Shown here: positions 1 through 10,420 of the stretch, piece after piece
Position numbering within the stretch: the stretch's first letter is position 1
How the letters are laid out: every line of letters begins with the position of its first letter
Origin: Struthio camelus
Lineage: Eukaryota > Chordata > Aves > Struthioniformes > Struthionidae
Length of the DNA stretch: 64,000 nt
Reading direction: 5' to 3'
Assembly (NCBI RefSeq): GCF_040807025.1
Contig: NC_090943.1
Location: 4,698,356 to 4,762,355, forward strand
Program-made: the position numbers and the translations under genes
The notes under the pieces: generated by a model
Databases searched by the model: none
What the model was told of the DNA's origin: nothing
The model's input: only the letters and a program-made list of their open reading frames with translations

Positions 1-648
1 ATTTTCTAGAGTCATGCTAGGTGGTTATGGAGTCATATTTCTTCCTCCATTCCGCAGATCACAATAGTATCTGTATCTCTGTAAGCCATTTCAGAAAAAA
101 GCTAATCCATACTGGAAAGACTTCTAGATCGTATGAAGCTAATTCAATAGAAGAAATACAAGTAGGTCATTTTATCCAGCACATTTTTAAAATGAGATCT
201 TAGGATGCAAACTTAAGACAAAAATTACCTCTTAGGCACAGATTCATTCCATCTAGGTTTGGGAAGCAAACATTATGTCATTTCAGAGGGTAAATGTTAT
301 AATCTCTCTCATAACCAATGATGGGAATGGCAGGGGATATTTGGACGACATTAGATCCTCTAGGTGCTGAAAGCTGAGTACAAGGAGTTAATACCAGACA
401 CGAAACAGTACTAAGATATGTAGGCCTATATTCATGGAAAGTAACTTTGAGTAAATGTTTGTATATAACTGCATTTTGATGGCAAAAATAAATAATATTT
501 CAAATGCTATTGATCTAATCTGAGGTCAGATCTTCACTGGCTTACACCAGTGTAATTCCTGTGACTGTGTTTTTTAATATAATTTGTACCAACTGAGGAT
601 ATGTTCTCATATTGTAGTAGGCTTACAAGTCCTATCTTGTCTTTTCAG
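1..648 (+). other. intron sequence of the + strand receptor gene
   Basis: No family-like exon is recognisable between the window edge and the acceptor at 647-648. The 70-nt exon expected before TM5 must lie upstream of the window. Confidence 0.6.
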
Positions 649-740
649 ATTAACTTTATTATATTTATTAATGTGATCAGAATTCTAGTCCATAAATTGA
701 AATCTCAAGAGGGAGGAGGGCGCCATTCAAGCCACTTTGT
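649..740 (+). CDS. receptor exon: TM5 and start of ICL3 (92 nt)
   Basis: The exon follows a TTTTCAG acceptor and ends at a perfect GTAAGT donor (741). It reads in phase 0 as [18 protein letters not shown] followed by a Gly-rich ICL3 segment, and ends with two bases of a split codon. The motif N-(I/V)-I-R-I-L-V-x-K-L is typical of TM5/ICL3 in class B1 receptors. The length of 92 nt equals the corresponding exon in ADCYAP1R1 and other family members. ICL3 contacts the G protein in this family. Confidence 0.92.
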
Positions 741-3067
741 GTAAGTATTGCTGGGTGTCTTGATGATGACCCATTTTAGACACTCTGAGAGATGTTTTAT
801 GAGCAGGATCACAAAATGTTCTACTCCTTACTAGTGGAAAGGGAAGTTCTCAGAAAAAAAAAAAAAAAAACTAAACTTCCCTTTTCATCCTAAATATCAC
901 ACATCCCTCTTTTTTTCTTGATGGAGGAAGAGAGGGAGGGGAAATCAGAACTCTAATAAAAAGTATTAAGGCTCCAAATGACCCAGCTTAAAAGACTAAA
1001 TCCTAAATGTATTCAGGCGATGTATCCATCCTTCCTCCAGACCTTTCCAAACAAATGGCCACAAAAAGACAGATACAGACAGTCTACTTCTTTACTTTGA
1101 ATTCTCAGCTGTAACATGATGCTGCTAGTCTGATAATTGAATCTTGTCCTCAGTGTTTACAATATCTATCATGTTCAATTTTAATGTCATCATGTGACTC
1201 ATCCTAAGACATCCATGAATGCCTTTTAGTTATGACACAGGACCTACAGGAAACCTGTGCCCTTCTGAAGAGAATGTCCTAGGACACCTTAACTGGTCCT
1301 AGCATCCATGTTTGAGCAAGTTAATCAAGTCCCTTGCATGGTAATGATCAGATTGCCATTGATATATGTTGAAGTTTAGATACTTACATGGTAGATACCT
1401 ATACCTGACTGAGGTTAATCTCAGGAGGGCAGATCAGAGAACTTAGCTGGGTGAGACAGCCTTTATATTTTTAGCAGGGAGCAGGAACCTCTGAAGGTCA
1501 ATCCAGAAAACTTGGAGGCTGATTTGTTCATCTTTGTGATGTTGATGGCAGGAGTGGCAGAAAGTAATCTTTCCAGGACTTTTTTGGAAATAGTTGCCCC
1601 CATTCTGAAGTTGATCCTCTGTAGTAAAATTTGTTCCAACATATAATTGCTACCACTGATTGCATGTTGCTAACAGTGCCGTGTTATTTTGTTCTTGGTT
1701 TTCCAGGAGACTTGCTAAATCCACATTACTCTTGATCCCTCTCTTTGGAGTGCACTATATTGTATTTGCATTTTTCCCAGAAAGCACTGGTCTGGAAGCT
1801 CGACTTTATATTGAGCTGGGCTTGGGTTCCTTTCAGGTAAGATGGAACAAAAATTTATCAGTCTTTGGGGGCGTGGACTGAAAAAGCGCATTCTGTAGAG
1901 TTTTATATTTCAGACAGGTTATTAGAACAGGTGTTAAAAACAGGTTTAAATTCAACACACACATTCACATTACTCCTTCACAAGGTCTTTCTCTTGTTTA
2001 TTCTCCTATATTGTTATTATTTATAATCTCATGCTAGTCATAAGTTCTGATTCAGATTTCATATTACTAATCACAAAAGAATACAGCATCTACCCATACT
2101 GAATAGCAATGACTGGGTGCCTTACATGATGCCATGAAGATAAAGGTACGGATTAAGGTGAACTGATTGAAACTAATTCTGGATAAAAGTGACGATAAGA
2201 GGATTGGAGAAATAGTAATAATATATAATAATCGTTCAGCTGTTAGGAGTTCCAAATATTTTTTTTGTTTGTTTCTTTCTCTTATTTTGCTATATCACTG
2301 TTCAGAGCAGTATCTCAGATTTGGGAGGGTGAGAGACCATTCACTGTATATGGCACAAATAGCACCAAATAGCTAAGGTCTTTTCCCCTCCCCTTTCCCC
2401 TGTATCCTACAGCAGCATATCCATGCTCGTACATGTTGGAAATGATCACTCTTCCCTGCTTACCTCTCAGCCATGACTGGACACTGTTTGGGAAAACATT
2501 CATTGGACCCAGCCAAAGCTCTGCCATAGACCATGTTGACATCTTAAGAACATGGAGAATTGTGGGCCGACATTCGGGGCTGTGTCTTGTCCAGTTTACT
2601 AATATGTACAATATAGTATGTATACATGTATAGTATACAGTAAACTGTAGTCTAGCACTATTCAATGATTGCCCACAGTTTATGAAATAGTTTGGGTATG
2701 GGCTGATTAACCCTCTCCCAAACAATGCTTGACGGTAGTTCTGGATGCAGATGAACCAAAAACCATTGCCAAGAGGTTGTTTGAACATAACCATTCTCTT
2801 TTAAATGAAAGAGGACAATTTAGCAGTAAAGATGCGACCCAAGAACAAGTCCTCACCCACTAGACTAGGATAAGGTAGAGGGCACTACCACCTTATCTAA
2901 AGAAAAGGATATGGTGAACAGTGAATTAAACCGAAGGGTCTGCATAAGAGGACAAAAGTATAAATACCTAGCCTGTGGGGTTGTTTCATCCACATGTTAA
3001 AACCCCCAAAATAGTGCCATGTCACTTAAATCTCACTGGGAAAAAAGCTATATACAAATATACATAT

Positions 3068-3106
<39 letters not shown>

Positions 3107-6100
3107 TGCATGTACATGTGTGTGTGTATGTGTGTGTATACACACACACCCCCTTATACATACATATACTTTTTGCTGTGCTAGTCAAATTTTGAATGAA
3201 AGCTAATATCTTTCCCTGATTCTCTGCTCCAAACCCTGACTGCTGACTTTTTTTCTCCATACCCTCCCTGGTCCTAGGGCTTTGTTGTCGCTCTCCTATA
3301 TTGCTTCTCAAATGCAGAGGTGAGTAGCAAGTGTATAAGATTACCCAGACCTTTGAAACTCATGATCTTCCCTCGTTTTTCCTGTGCTTTTTCCTCCCTA
3401 TTCCAAGAACCTGATCTGTGCTTTGATCTGCTCTTGAAAGCATGAAATACACATATCTCTTTTTTCCCCTCTGTTACCTTTACTGACTTTATCTGTATTC
3501 ATATAATTCCAATAGGATGACACAAAATAAGCTTTGAAGCAGTGACCCTTTGCAAATGATTGGTGACTTTGTTGTCGGGGGAGATTCTTTCTGCTTTATG
3601 TCTGATAGCTATCACGATGATGTCTCAATGGAAATCTTGCACCAGTCTCTACTTTCTCTAGTTCTATTTTCTCCTAGTGAGTTTCTATCCTTTCCTTTTC
3701 CCCTTCCTTTTGCCTTTTCCCCTTCCCTTTCCCTTTCCCTTACTTCTCCAAGGCAGCTTGTGTGTTTTCAGTAGTCCTGTTAAACCACTTCCTTTCCTGT
3801 TCTTGTGACGTTATTAGAACTCTCAGATAAAGTCCCTATAGTAATTTTAGAGTGCCTACCATTTTAAAAATGAACAGCTTCCCACAGAAAGGAGGAGATT
3901 TATTTGGATTTCCTTGTGTAAACATTGTATAGATTGCCAGAATTTGCTTGCATTTTCCCCAAAAGAGCAGAACTAAACAAAAGCCCAGAGAAAATATAAG
4001 AACATAGCTCCATGAGGTGATTCATCTCATGCTTAGAGTAGTGCGTAGGTTAGGTGGGAGGAATGACCCACTGAAGGTGTTTCTCTCTCTCCATTCGCTG
4101 TAGCGTGGGCCTAGGTAACCAGCTTAGACCGGGCACCTCTTACAGAGACGCTAAAGATAGACAAGAGGAATCCTACCCAAGGATGAGTGATGGCCAAAAT
4201 ATGTTTGTTACTTAGGAAAACAACTCATAATGGCCATGCTGATACTAATCCAACACCGATGCTGCTCTTAGAGAGTGTTTTCAGGACTAACCATAAATGC
4301 AGACTGCTATACAGCCCACCTGCCTTCTGTCTGCATAGATTCCTCACTAACAATTCTTAAATTGCTTACATAACATATCTGGCAGCCTGCTAATCTAGTG
4401 GGTGTTAAAAAAGGGACAAGGATCCCTGGCCTCGAGGTCCAGCGGTATGGAATGGCTTATGTCTTTGTTTAAGAATAACTGCTTCTAAAGCAGATTGGCC
4501 AGGCCTTGCCACGGGATCTTCCCTGAATCTCATATGGTTCCCTGTAATCTTAAAATATAATAGTTATTTTCTGTGTGTGTTTCTTCAGTTTTAAGTACTC
4601 ATAACAATGTGAGAGATTGTGCTGCTGGGAAGAAGAGCGGTGTCCGTATGGGATGAAATTGAGGGCTGGTATCCTGCGTCCTGTTTTGTGGAATGACATA
4701 CATAGCTTTGTTGAAGGATCCTGAGCTCCCTGGAGCACTGGTTTGGTGGAGGAAGCCCCCTTTGTATTTATCAGAGTCCTGAAAGGTCTGGAGATCATGT
4801 GCGGTCCGCATCCAAAGTTGCACACAGAGGCTGGCACGTCTGTGTCCCTAATATATTTGATGCTAAAGGCAGAATCAGGGACATCTCCGTAGTAGATATT
4901 GCCAGTTGCTTTTAAGGGGCCCTGATACCCAAAATAAATACTTCTGAATGTCCCACCTTCTTTTCTATATGCCAGTCTAGGGAGTCTGCACAGTAGAAGA
5001 TTAGAGAACAGAATTACTAGATGATGTCCTAAGGTCAGAGTACAGAAATAAGATTTGCCCATTCTAACCCCCTTGCATCACTTAATAGCTTCACTGAATA
5101 GTTTATTTCTGCATTTAATTCCAAGTGGATTTGTGCTGATGCTGCTAAATCTGTAACACTGTCATCCATCTTCATTATTAATGCCAACCAGGGAAGATGG
5201 TAGCTATGTTGTTATAAGCATTTGCCATATATTCTTTGTTTATGATGGCATCTGCAAGGCTCATAGCAGACATTCAAGACAGTCACGTCCGTTGCTGGAG
5301 AAGCAGGCAGAGATGAGGCTGAATGCGAACAGAGGTAACAGGGCACAGTGAGCAATTGTCTAGGGGACCAGACTGCCCCCCTATCCCGTGGGAGGGGAGG
5401 AAAGGACTGACTGCTTCCTGCACCTACTTGCACTGCCTTTGCTTTGAGTGTGAAGTGGTTTATATGGGGCAACAGAAGCTATTTTCCCCTAGTCCTCTCA
5501 CTCCATTTCCAATAGCATTAACAGTGGTCCAATAGCATTAACAGTGGGATGCCCTCCCCATGGTTCTTCATGCTACTCATCTCTTACCCAACCTCTTATG
5601 TGTCAGATGGTTAAAAATTGCAGTTTTATCGCTGCTTTTGAGGATCCCTGAGACCGCTTTGAAATGTAATACATATTTAGATGGATTCAGAATCTTTCAG
5701 AGTCAGTAAGGGATCTGTAAGAGGGGAATTCAATTTGAATAGGATGAAAGCCTGGAAAGGGACCTACGAGGATTTATTGTACGTAGCGGGTCACAGCACA
5801 GAGGCACAGGAGATTCAATACGAGGAAAGATAAAAATTATACAAAAAAGCGGAAATGTTTATGAAGCAGGTCTGTAGCAATAGAGAAAGAAACTACTATC
5901 AATGACCTCCCTTTTGTACTCTGGAAATTAAGTCTATTTGTTTAAGGACATAGCTTAAGTGCTTCTGAAAATGTGTTGAGGCTTAATCCTGACTGATTTA
6001 GGTGTCTCCATGCATCTGACCCATGGTAATCTAAATTCAGGCAAACCATTTGGCATCTTTTACCCTCAATATCCTCCAAGTCTCAATTTTCTGATTCTTT

Positions 6101-6312
6101 GTTTTTAAATTTCTTTTCTGTAGGTTCAAAGTGAGCTCAAGAAACAACTGTGTAAATGGCAGTATCAAGAATACCTTAACTTCACACACAAACATGGGAC
6201 TTTGTCCAGAGAAAACAGTCCAGTCAACTACGTCACTCAGTTATCACTGCTGGAAAAAATCAGTCCTAAAAGGAAAATATCTGTATATCAGAATGGTGTA
6301 ACTTCTGTCTGA
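649..6312 (+). CDS. class B1 (secretin-family) GPCR, 3' part of gene (GHRHR/VIPR/PACAP-receptor-like)
   Basis: The last four coding exons of a hormone-peptide receptor are present: 649-740 (92 nt), 1707-1836 (130 nt), 3278-3319 (42 nt) and 6124-6312 (189 nt with the TGA). They encode TM5, intracellular loop 3, TM6, TM7, helix 8 and the tail. Family hallmarks are visible: the TM6 motif [14 protein letters not shown] and the TM7 block [14 protein letters not shown] followed by EVQSEL. All junctions are GT-AG and the phases match. The family are Gs-coupled plasma-membrane receptors for PACAP/VIP/GHRH/secretin-type peptides. The 5' exons lie left of the window. TM5-TM6 resembles both GHRHR and VIP-type receptors, while the tail ([11 protein letters not shown]...) looks more like VIPR1/PAC1 than mammalian GHRHR. 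I therefore give no symbol: GHRHR or a GHRHR-like paralogue missing from mammals are the main options. Confidence 0.93.
741..1706 (+). other. intron of + strand receptor; holds A-run with inverted flanks
   Basis: This is a 966-nt intron between the TM5 and TM6 exons. It contains a 17-nt A-run (854-870) flanked by complementary 13-mers at 836-848 and 874-886. Nothing coding is seen. Confidence 0.7.
1707..1836 (+). CDS. receptor exon: TM6 to start of TM7 (130 nt)
   Basis: The acceptor is TTTTCCAG and the donor GTAAGA. The first base completes a Val codon with the preceding exon, then 43 codons follow: [20 protein letters not shown], an extracellular loop [11 protein letters not shown], and ELGLGSFQ at the start of TM7. 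The 130-nt length and the split after Gln are the conserved family arrangement. The GLEARLYIE loop is closer to GHRHR-type than to VIPR1 or PAC1 sequences as I recall them. Confidence 0.95.
1837..3277 (+). other. intron of + strand receptor; ends near a microsatellite
   Basis: This is a 1.4-kb intron. A long open frame on the minus strand (2315-2794) has no recognisable motif and is taken as chance. The 3' end carries an AT/TG/CA microsatellite. Confidence 0.65.
3061..3150. repeat. compound (TA)n/(TG)n/(CA)n microsatellite
   Basis: Alternating TA dinucleotides run into TG-rich and then CA-rich repeats, about 130 nt upstream of the 42-nt TM7 exon. The TG and CA arms can base-pair. Confidence 0.9.
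3278..3319 (+). CDS. receptor microexon: TM7 (42 nt)
   Basis: The 14 codons read [14 protein letters not shown], flanked by a pyrimidine tract ending in CCTAG and a GTGAGT donor. This 42-nt exon is a signature of secretin-family receptor genes and has an equal-sized counterpart in the opposing gene at 24270-24311. Confidence 0.95.
3320..6123 (+). other. last intron of + strand receptor
   Basis: This is a 2.8-kb intron with a CT-rich stretch (about 3700-3740), a tandem 20-mer (5509-5548) and a 170-codon minus-strand open frame (4550-5062) of unknown meaning. No exon of either receptor is seen. Confidence 0.65.
5509..5548. repeat. 20-bp direct tandem duplication
   Basis: Two adjacent 20-mers starting CCAATAGCATTAACAGTGG differ only in the last base. 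This is a recent slippage-type duplication in intron sequence. Confidence 0.9.
6124..6312 (+). CDS. receptor terminal coding exon: helix 8 and C-tail (189 nt)
   Basis: The acceptor is TTTTCTGTAG. The exon holds 62 codons plus TGA at 6310-6312. It starts VQSELKKQL, the conserved EVQxEL helix-8 start when joined to the previous exon. The tail carries [14 protein letters not shown] and ends in T-S-V, which fits a class I PDZ ligand pattern (S/T-x-V). The length is exactly that of the last coding exon of ADCYAP1R1 in this window. Mammalian GHRHR has a shorter, different tail. Confidence 0.92.
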   Translation, partial: VQSELKKQLCKWQYQEYLNFTHKHGTLSRENSPVNYVTQLSLLEKISPKRKISVYQNGVTSV

Positions 6313-6515
6313 GCTTATCTAGAAGACTGAGGTCCTGTGATGTTGTGACATACTACCTAACAGAAGGCCAGTCTGGCTTTATGGATTTCCATATTGTCGG
6401 TACTTTTCTGAGAATTTCTTGTCCTGAATGTGAGCTGCTTTTCTTACCTTATACGGATCAGTATCACAGCCCTGGTACTTTTCCTCCTTAAGCACACAAA
6501 ATCCACTTGTTTTGT

Positions 6516-6521
6516 AATAAA
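6516..6521 (+). terminator. candidate poly(A) signal AATAAA of the + strand receptor gene
   Basis: The first canonical AATAAA lies about 204 nt after the stop codon of the + strand receptor. A second AATAAA lies at 6903-6908. Use is inferred from position only. Confidence 0.55.
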
Positions 6522-9300
6522 AAGTTGGTATGAATTAATAGGTTAGCACCCCCCAAATCAAAGGAACTACACTCATTCCTCCGAGGCCCACCATATATGT
6601 ATCATACCTTTGCTAGCGTTTCCCAAAATTCCCGGTTCACACGAGAACTATTCCTAATCTTTGTTTGAAATAGCTGCTTCTAGACACAGTGGCAAAAGTT
6701 TGTGACAGTGGTTAGGGATTTTTTTACTAGTTGCTCTGAGACAGCTGATGACAATTTAATGGGAATTGCACATCGAAAAGGGGTAAGCACCTACCTATGG
6801 AGCAGCAAGCTCCTTTAAAAGGAGTCTCCAGGTGCCTCAAGAGTGACATAAAAAAGAACGGGTATTATTATCTGCTAGATGATTTTCTTCCATATTTGTT
6901 GTAATAAAGATTAAATTAGGCAGGAAAACCCCAAGACCTTTCTTATTCGTGGAAAGACTTGGAGTAGTTGGGCATTAGGTGGATTATGTGTGTATGACAC
7001 AAGAACACACAGCAAACAGCAATATCCCAGCTGGGTTAGCTTGAGCTCAGAATGGCTTACAGAGTTAGTCTTCCCAATGCCCAGGCCCTGGTCCTTGTGT
7101 AGCTGGCAAAGACAATCTACCACCATAATCTTGAAGGTCAGCTGGATCAGTCAGTGAAATACACAACTAAACTGTGCTTTTGAGCTCTTTTGGGGCCTCC
7201 TTTTGAGGACGGACTAACGTATTTGTGACTGCTCTTATCTCAATTCTGCCCATTTCATTTCAATTTATTATCTCTCAACTGAAAGATGTCTCTGGGGCCA
7301 GAATTATCAAGAAAGCAATATGATCTAATAAAGCAGAGTATGAAGCACAGAATGAACCACTTCAGTCCTTGCATCACTTTTCTCGGTGACCTTGCTCTTT
7401 CTTCAAGGCTGACCTGGACTCCACATCAAACTCTTCAGAAGCAGGGAAAGGGCATAAAAGGTTCACTAGATACAGCTGTAGTTCCTTTCAAGGTAGGACC
7501 ATTCCCAGGAGGACCTGCAGGCAGACTTGAAAGTGCCACTAGAGACTGTGGACATTCAAATACAACCATGGGGTTCTGTGAACTGGAATATCCGTCTAGC
7601 TTATTTATAAAAAAAAAAAAAAAAAGAAAAGAAAACTAGTGGTCAAATCCCTCGTTTTGCTGTGCTGTTGGTCAGTTACTTAGGCCAGAAGACACGTGGC
7701 TTTGTGGGAACCTCTTCATTCAGATCACTCCTTTATTAATTAAATATTATCCATTCTGTCTTAAATACTCATGTGTCCTCTACAAGGTGTCGTCTTTTCT
7801 ATTCTGACCACCCTATTAGTTTATCTTGTAAATGTAACCCTCAATCCTACATTAAGTTCTGTTGCCTAGCACAGTGATTTGGATGCGCTCGTATGATGCA
7901 CACCTATAAAATGCAAATGATAATTACAGCTGCTGTGGCATTGTACTTTTTAATTCTTTATCTTATGCCATTCTGGATGTTTCATTTGAGACTTTATAAA
8001 AAAGAAGAGTCCCGTAATTGTGGTTACTATGGATAGGGTCTTGAAGCTAATGAATATATACAGTTATGACCACCTCACCCAAGAAAAGATTTACATTACA
8101 GCGCCTTGATCCTGCAGCCTGACTTAATGCCCCACACCCCTTCCAAGTCACCATCACTAAGACGCAGCTCTGTTGTGTCCTGTTGTGCTTGTATCCATTT
8201 CTTAGGTAAGGCCATTAATTCCAGTGTTTGACCACCAAATTTTTTCTTGAGGAAATAGCTGTATTATATGCTATTGATTGAGTTTTCTATGTGAAGGAAG
8301 TGACTCATATCCCTTATTCTGTCTTTGAAGGGCAACAGAGTTGGAGTGAATTATGGTTCTGCTTGCAGTTGACCTGGGAAGGTTCCTTCCAAAAATTCCT
8401 GGCCTGAGGCTTTAGGTTTGGGAAGCTTCTCCTCCTCGTATAATTTCCCCCTTATTTTCTCTCCCACCCAGCTTCATAGTTTATTCGACATCCGTTGTCT
8501 GTAACACACAGATATTCCCACTTCACAGCAGAGGTCCCAGGATGGCCTGCAGTTGACATCATGACCATCTCGCTGCATGTTCCCTCCTTTTATTACTGGG
8601 AAGTATTTACTAGATCCTAGGATCTGGTAGTAGGAGAAATGATGGCAAGTAAAGGTGGTGAGTCCAGTTATATCATGAAGGATCTTTCCATCAGTCATTC
8701 AGTGCTCAGTTTCCTTAACCAGTTCAACAACCCCGGCTTTCCCACCATTCCTGACAGACCTCAGAACGTAATTTTTGCCTATATACTGTCACCTTAGTAA
8801 TTTACCTTTCACGAACTCTTGCCAGATATCCCCTCTTGCCTCAAGCTCTTTCCAGTCACCATCACCACTCATCTCACCCAGATCTGACCCAATCCTTCAA
8901 ATGTTCTCCTGCAGCCTTAGCAACACCCTGCTTGCAACCTTCTCCAGAGTGTCCCTTCATCCCTCCTTATCTTTTCTTCTGGCACTTTCAAGTCCTTTAC
9001 TTTTCTATCACTTTGGGGTATATGTGCAAGCAATGAGTTAGAACTGAAGATTATATGAGCCTATTCTGCATATATTCAAACCATCAATTGCATAATTTAC
9101 ATGAAGCCCACATTTGGAACAACCTGGTGATGAGGTTAATAATCCTGGGGAGTGCAATAGGTTTTGTTTGGGCTCGGAAAAGACTGCTGATTCCTTCCTA
9201 ATGACACATTTCAGGACTTGATGGTGTGTGCAGCAGTGGGGAACGTTTCAGGGATATGTTGCTTCACTGCAGGCCTGCGAAGGCAGCAAGGGTGTTGTCA
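6522..9300. other. spacer downstream of the + strand receptor
   Basis: AT-rich sequence without recognisable exons. It includes an A-run at about 7608-7625. Open frames here lack family motifs and are taken as chance. Confidence 0.5.
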
Positions 9301-9342
9301 TAAATGGAGTCGAAAAACGCTGTTCTGGTCTGTGTGGAGGTA

Positions 9343-9356
9343 CTGCCATCTCGTGG
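9343..9356 (-). promoter_or_regulatory. CTCF-like site between convergent genes
   Basis: CTGCCATCTCGTGG matches 13 of 14 positions of the reverse complement of the classical CTCF core CCASYAGRKGGCRS. It sits in a short CpG-bearing patch (about 9310-9430), unlike the CpG-poor surroundings. The motif reads on the minus strand. Binding is not shown by sequence alone. Confidence 0.4.
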
Positions 9357-9959
9357 TGCGCGGCGTGTGCCGGGCTCACGGCTGTCCTAACGCACGCAGT
9401 CCAGAAATTGGAGGCAGCGCACCGAAGCTTTGCCTGCCATTCACGAAGAGTATGCCTAACACCGGATTGAAGATATGCGCTTTCCCAAATGGGATTTAAA
9501 TGACTACCTAAGCCATTTTTTCTCAAAGAATGTTTGCAACATATATCTTTAAATATAACAGCTAGGAAAAAACATTTTCCTTCAATCCCCCAGAATCTTT
9601 TGCACAATCTAAATCTTCAGGTATTCTCTTGAAATCCCTTTACAAACTACATGACAACCTGGAAAGGCTAAAAACAATGAGTGCAGCTGTTGTTGATGCT
9701 GCAGGAAAGACCAGCTCCTAGAAATCACTGAAACTTCTCACTGAGAGGAGATTTTTAACTTTCATTATGTCAGCATTTTTTTGAACCAAAAAACAGACAG
9801 GTGTTAACTCTTCTGTAAGTGGTGAAAAGGGGAGACACAACCTGCACTGCATCTTCCAGCGCTCACAGAAAGGACTGTGACTTGGCTCACCAAGTAAATC
9901 CATGCCTATAAGATAATTAAAATTGTTCAAGGTGTAGTAAAAATGAAAAGCTGTGTAAC

Positions 9960-10420
9960 TACTGGGTGCAATCAGGCCCATCGAGGCAAGGTCCTGAGGG
10001 CACTAACAGATCTCCCTGGCCCTGACCAAACCCCTGTGGCATCTGCTCACCCTGCCCAGGCCCTGTCTCAGTCCCACCATGGTCTTACCTCTGACCAGTC
10101 CCAACTCGACTGCGGACAACTGCCAGGTCTCATCACGTTTCGGTTAACCCCGGGGCCCCGTTCATGCCGTAGGAGTGTTGGTCTCCAGCTCAGCCACAGC
10201 CAATCATGGATCATCTTGACCCAGACCTCGACATGTGGACTGACTTCCCAGGATGACATCGGAGCTGCCTGGTCTCTGTGGACTTGCCAGATGATCTGGC
10301 CTCTGGATTGGGCCTGGCCACCATCTCCAGGGCTGTCCTGGCTGTATCATTGAGCTTGGCTCTGGGCACCCCATCCCTTAGCAAGCAGCCAAGCCTCGCT
10401 GCTCCCTGGCACGTCTCTAA
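9960..10420. other. GC-rich block of unknown origin
   Basis: A sharply bounded segment is much richer in G+C and CpG than the sequence on both sides. It has repeated CCTGACC/CAGGCCCTG/CTCTGG-type words and ends before an AT-rich stretch. It carries an open frame on + (9943-10353) with no recognisable protein motif. An old transposon or LTR fragment is the likeliest explanation, but I cannot name a family. Confidence 0.4.

Noticed and set aside
2315..2794. 159-codon open frame on minus
   Set aside because: It lies in an intron of the + strand receptor, with no known motif, splice support or coding-like composition.
7286..7639. 117-codon open frame on + downstream of the left receptor
   Set aside because: It lies after the poly(A) signal, ends in an A-run encoding Lys, and has no protein family features.
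9943..10353. 136-codon open frame on + in the GC-rich block
   Set aside because: Stop codons are rarer in GC-rich DNA. No motif or neighbouring exon supports it as a gene.
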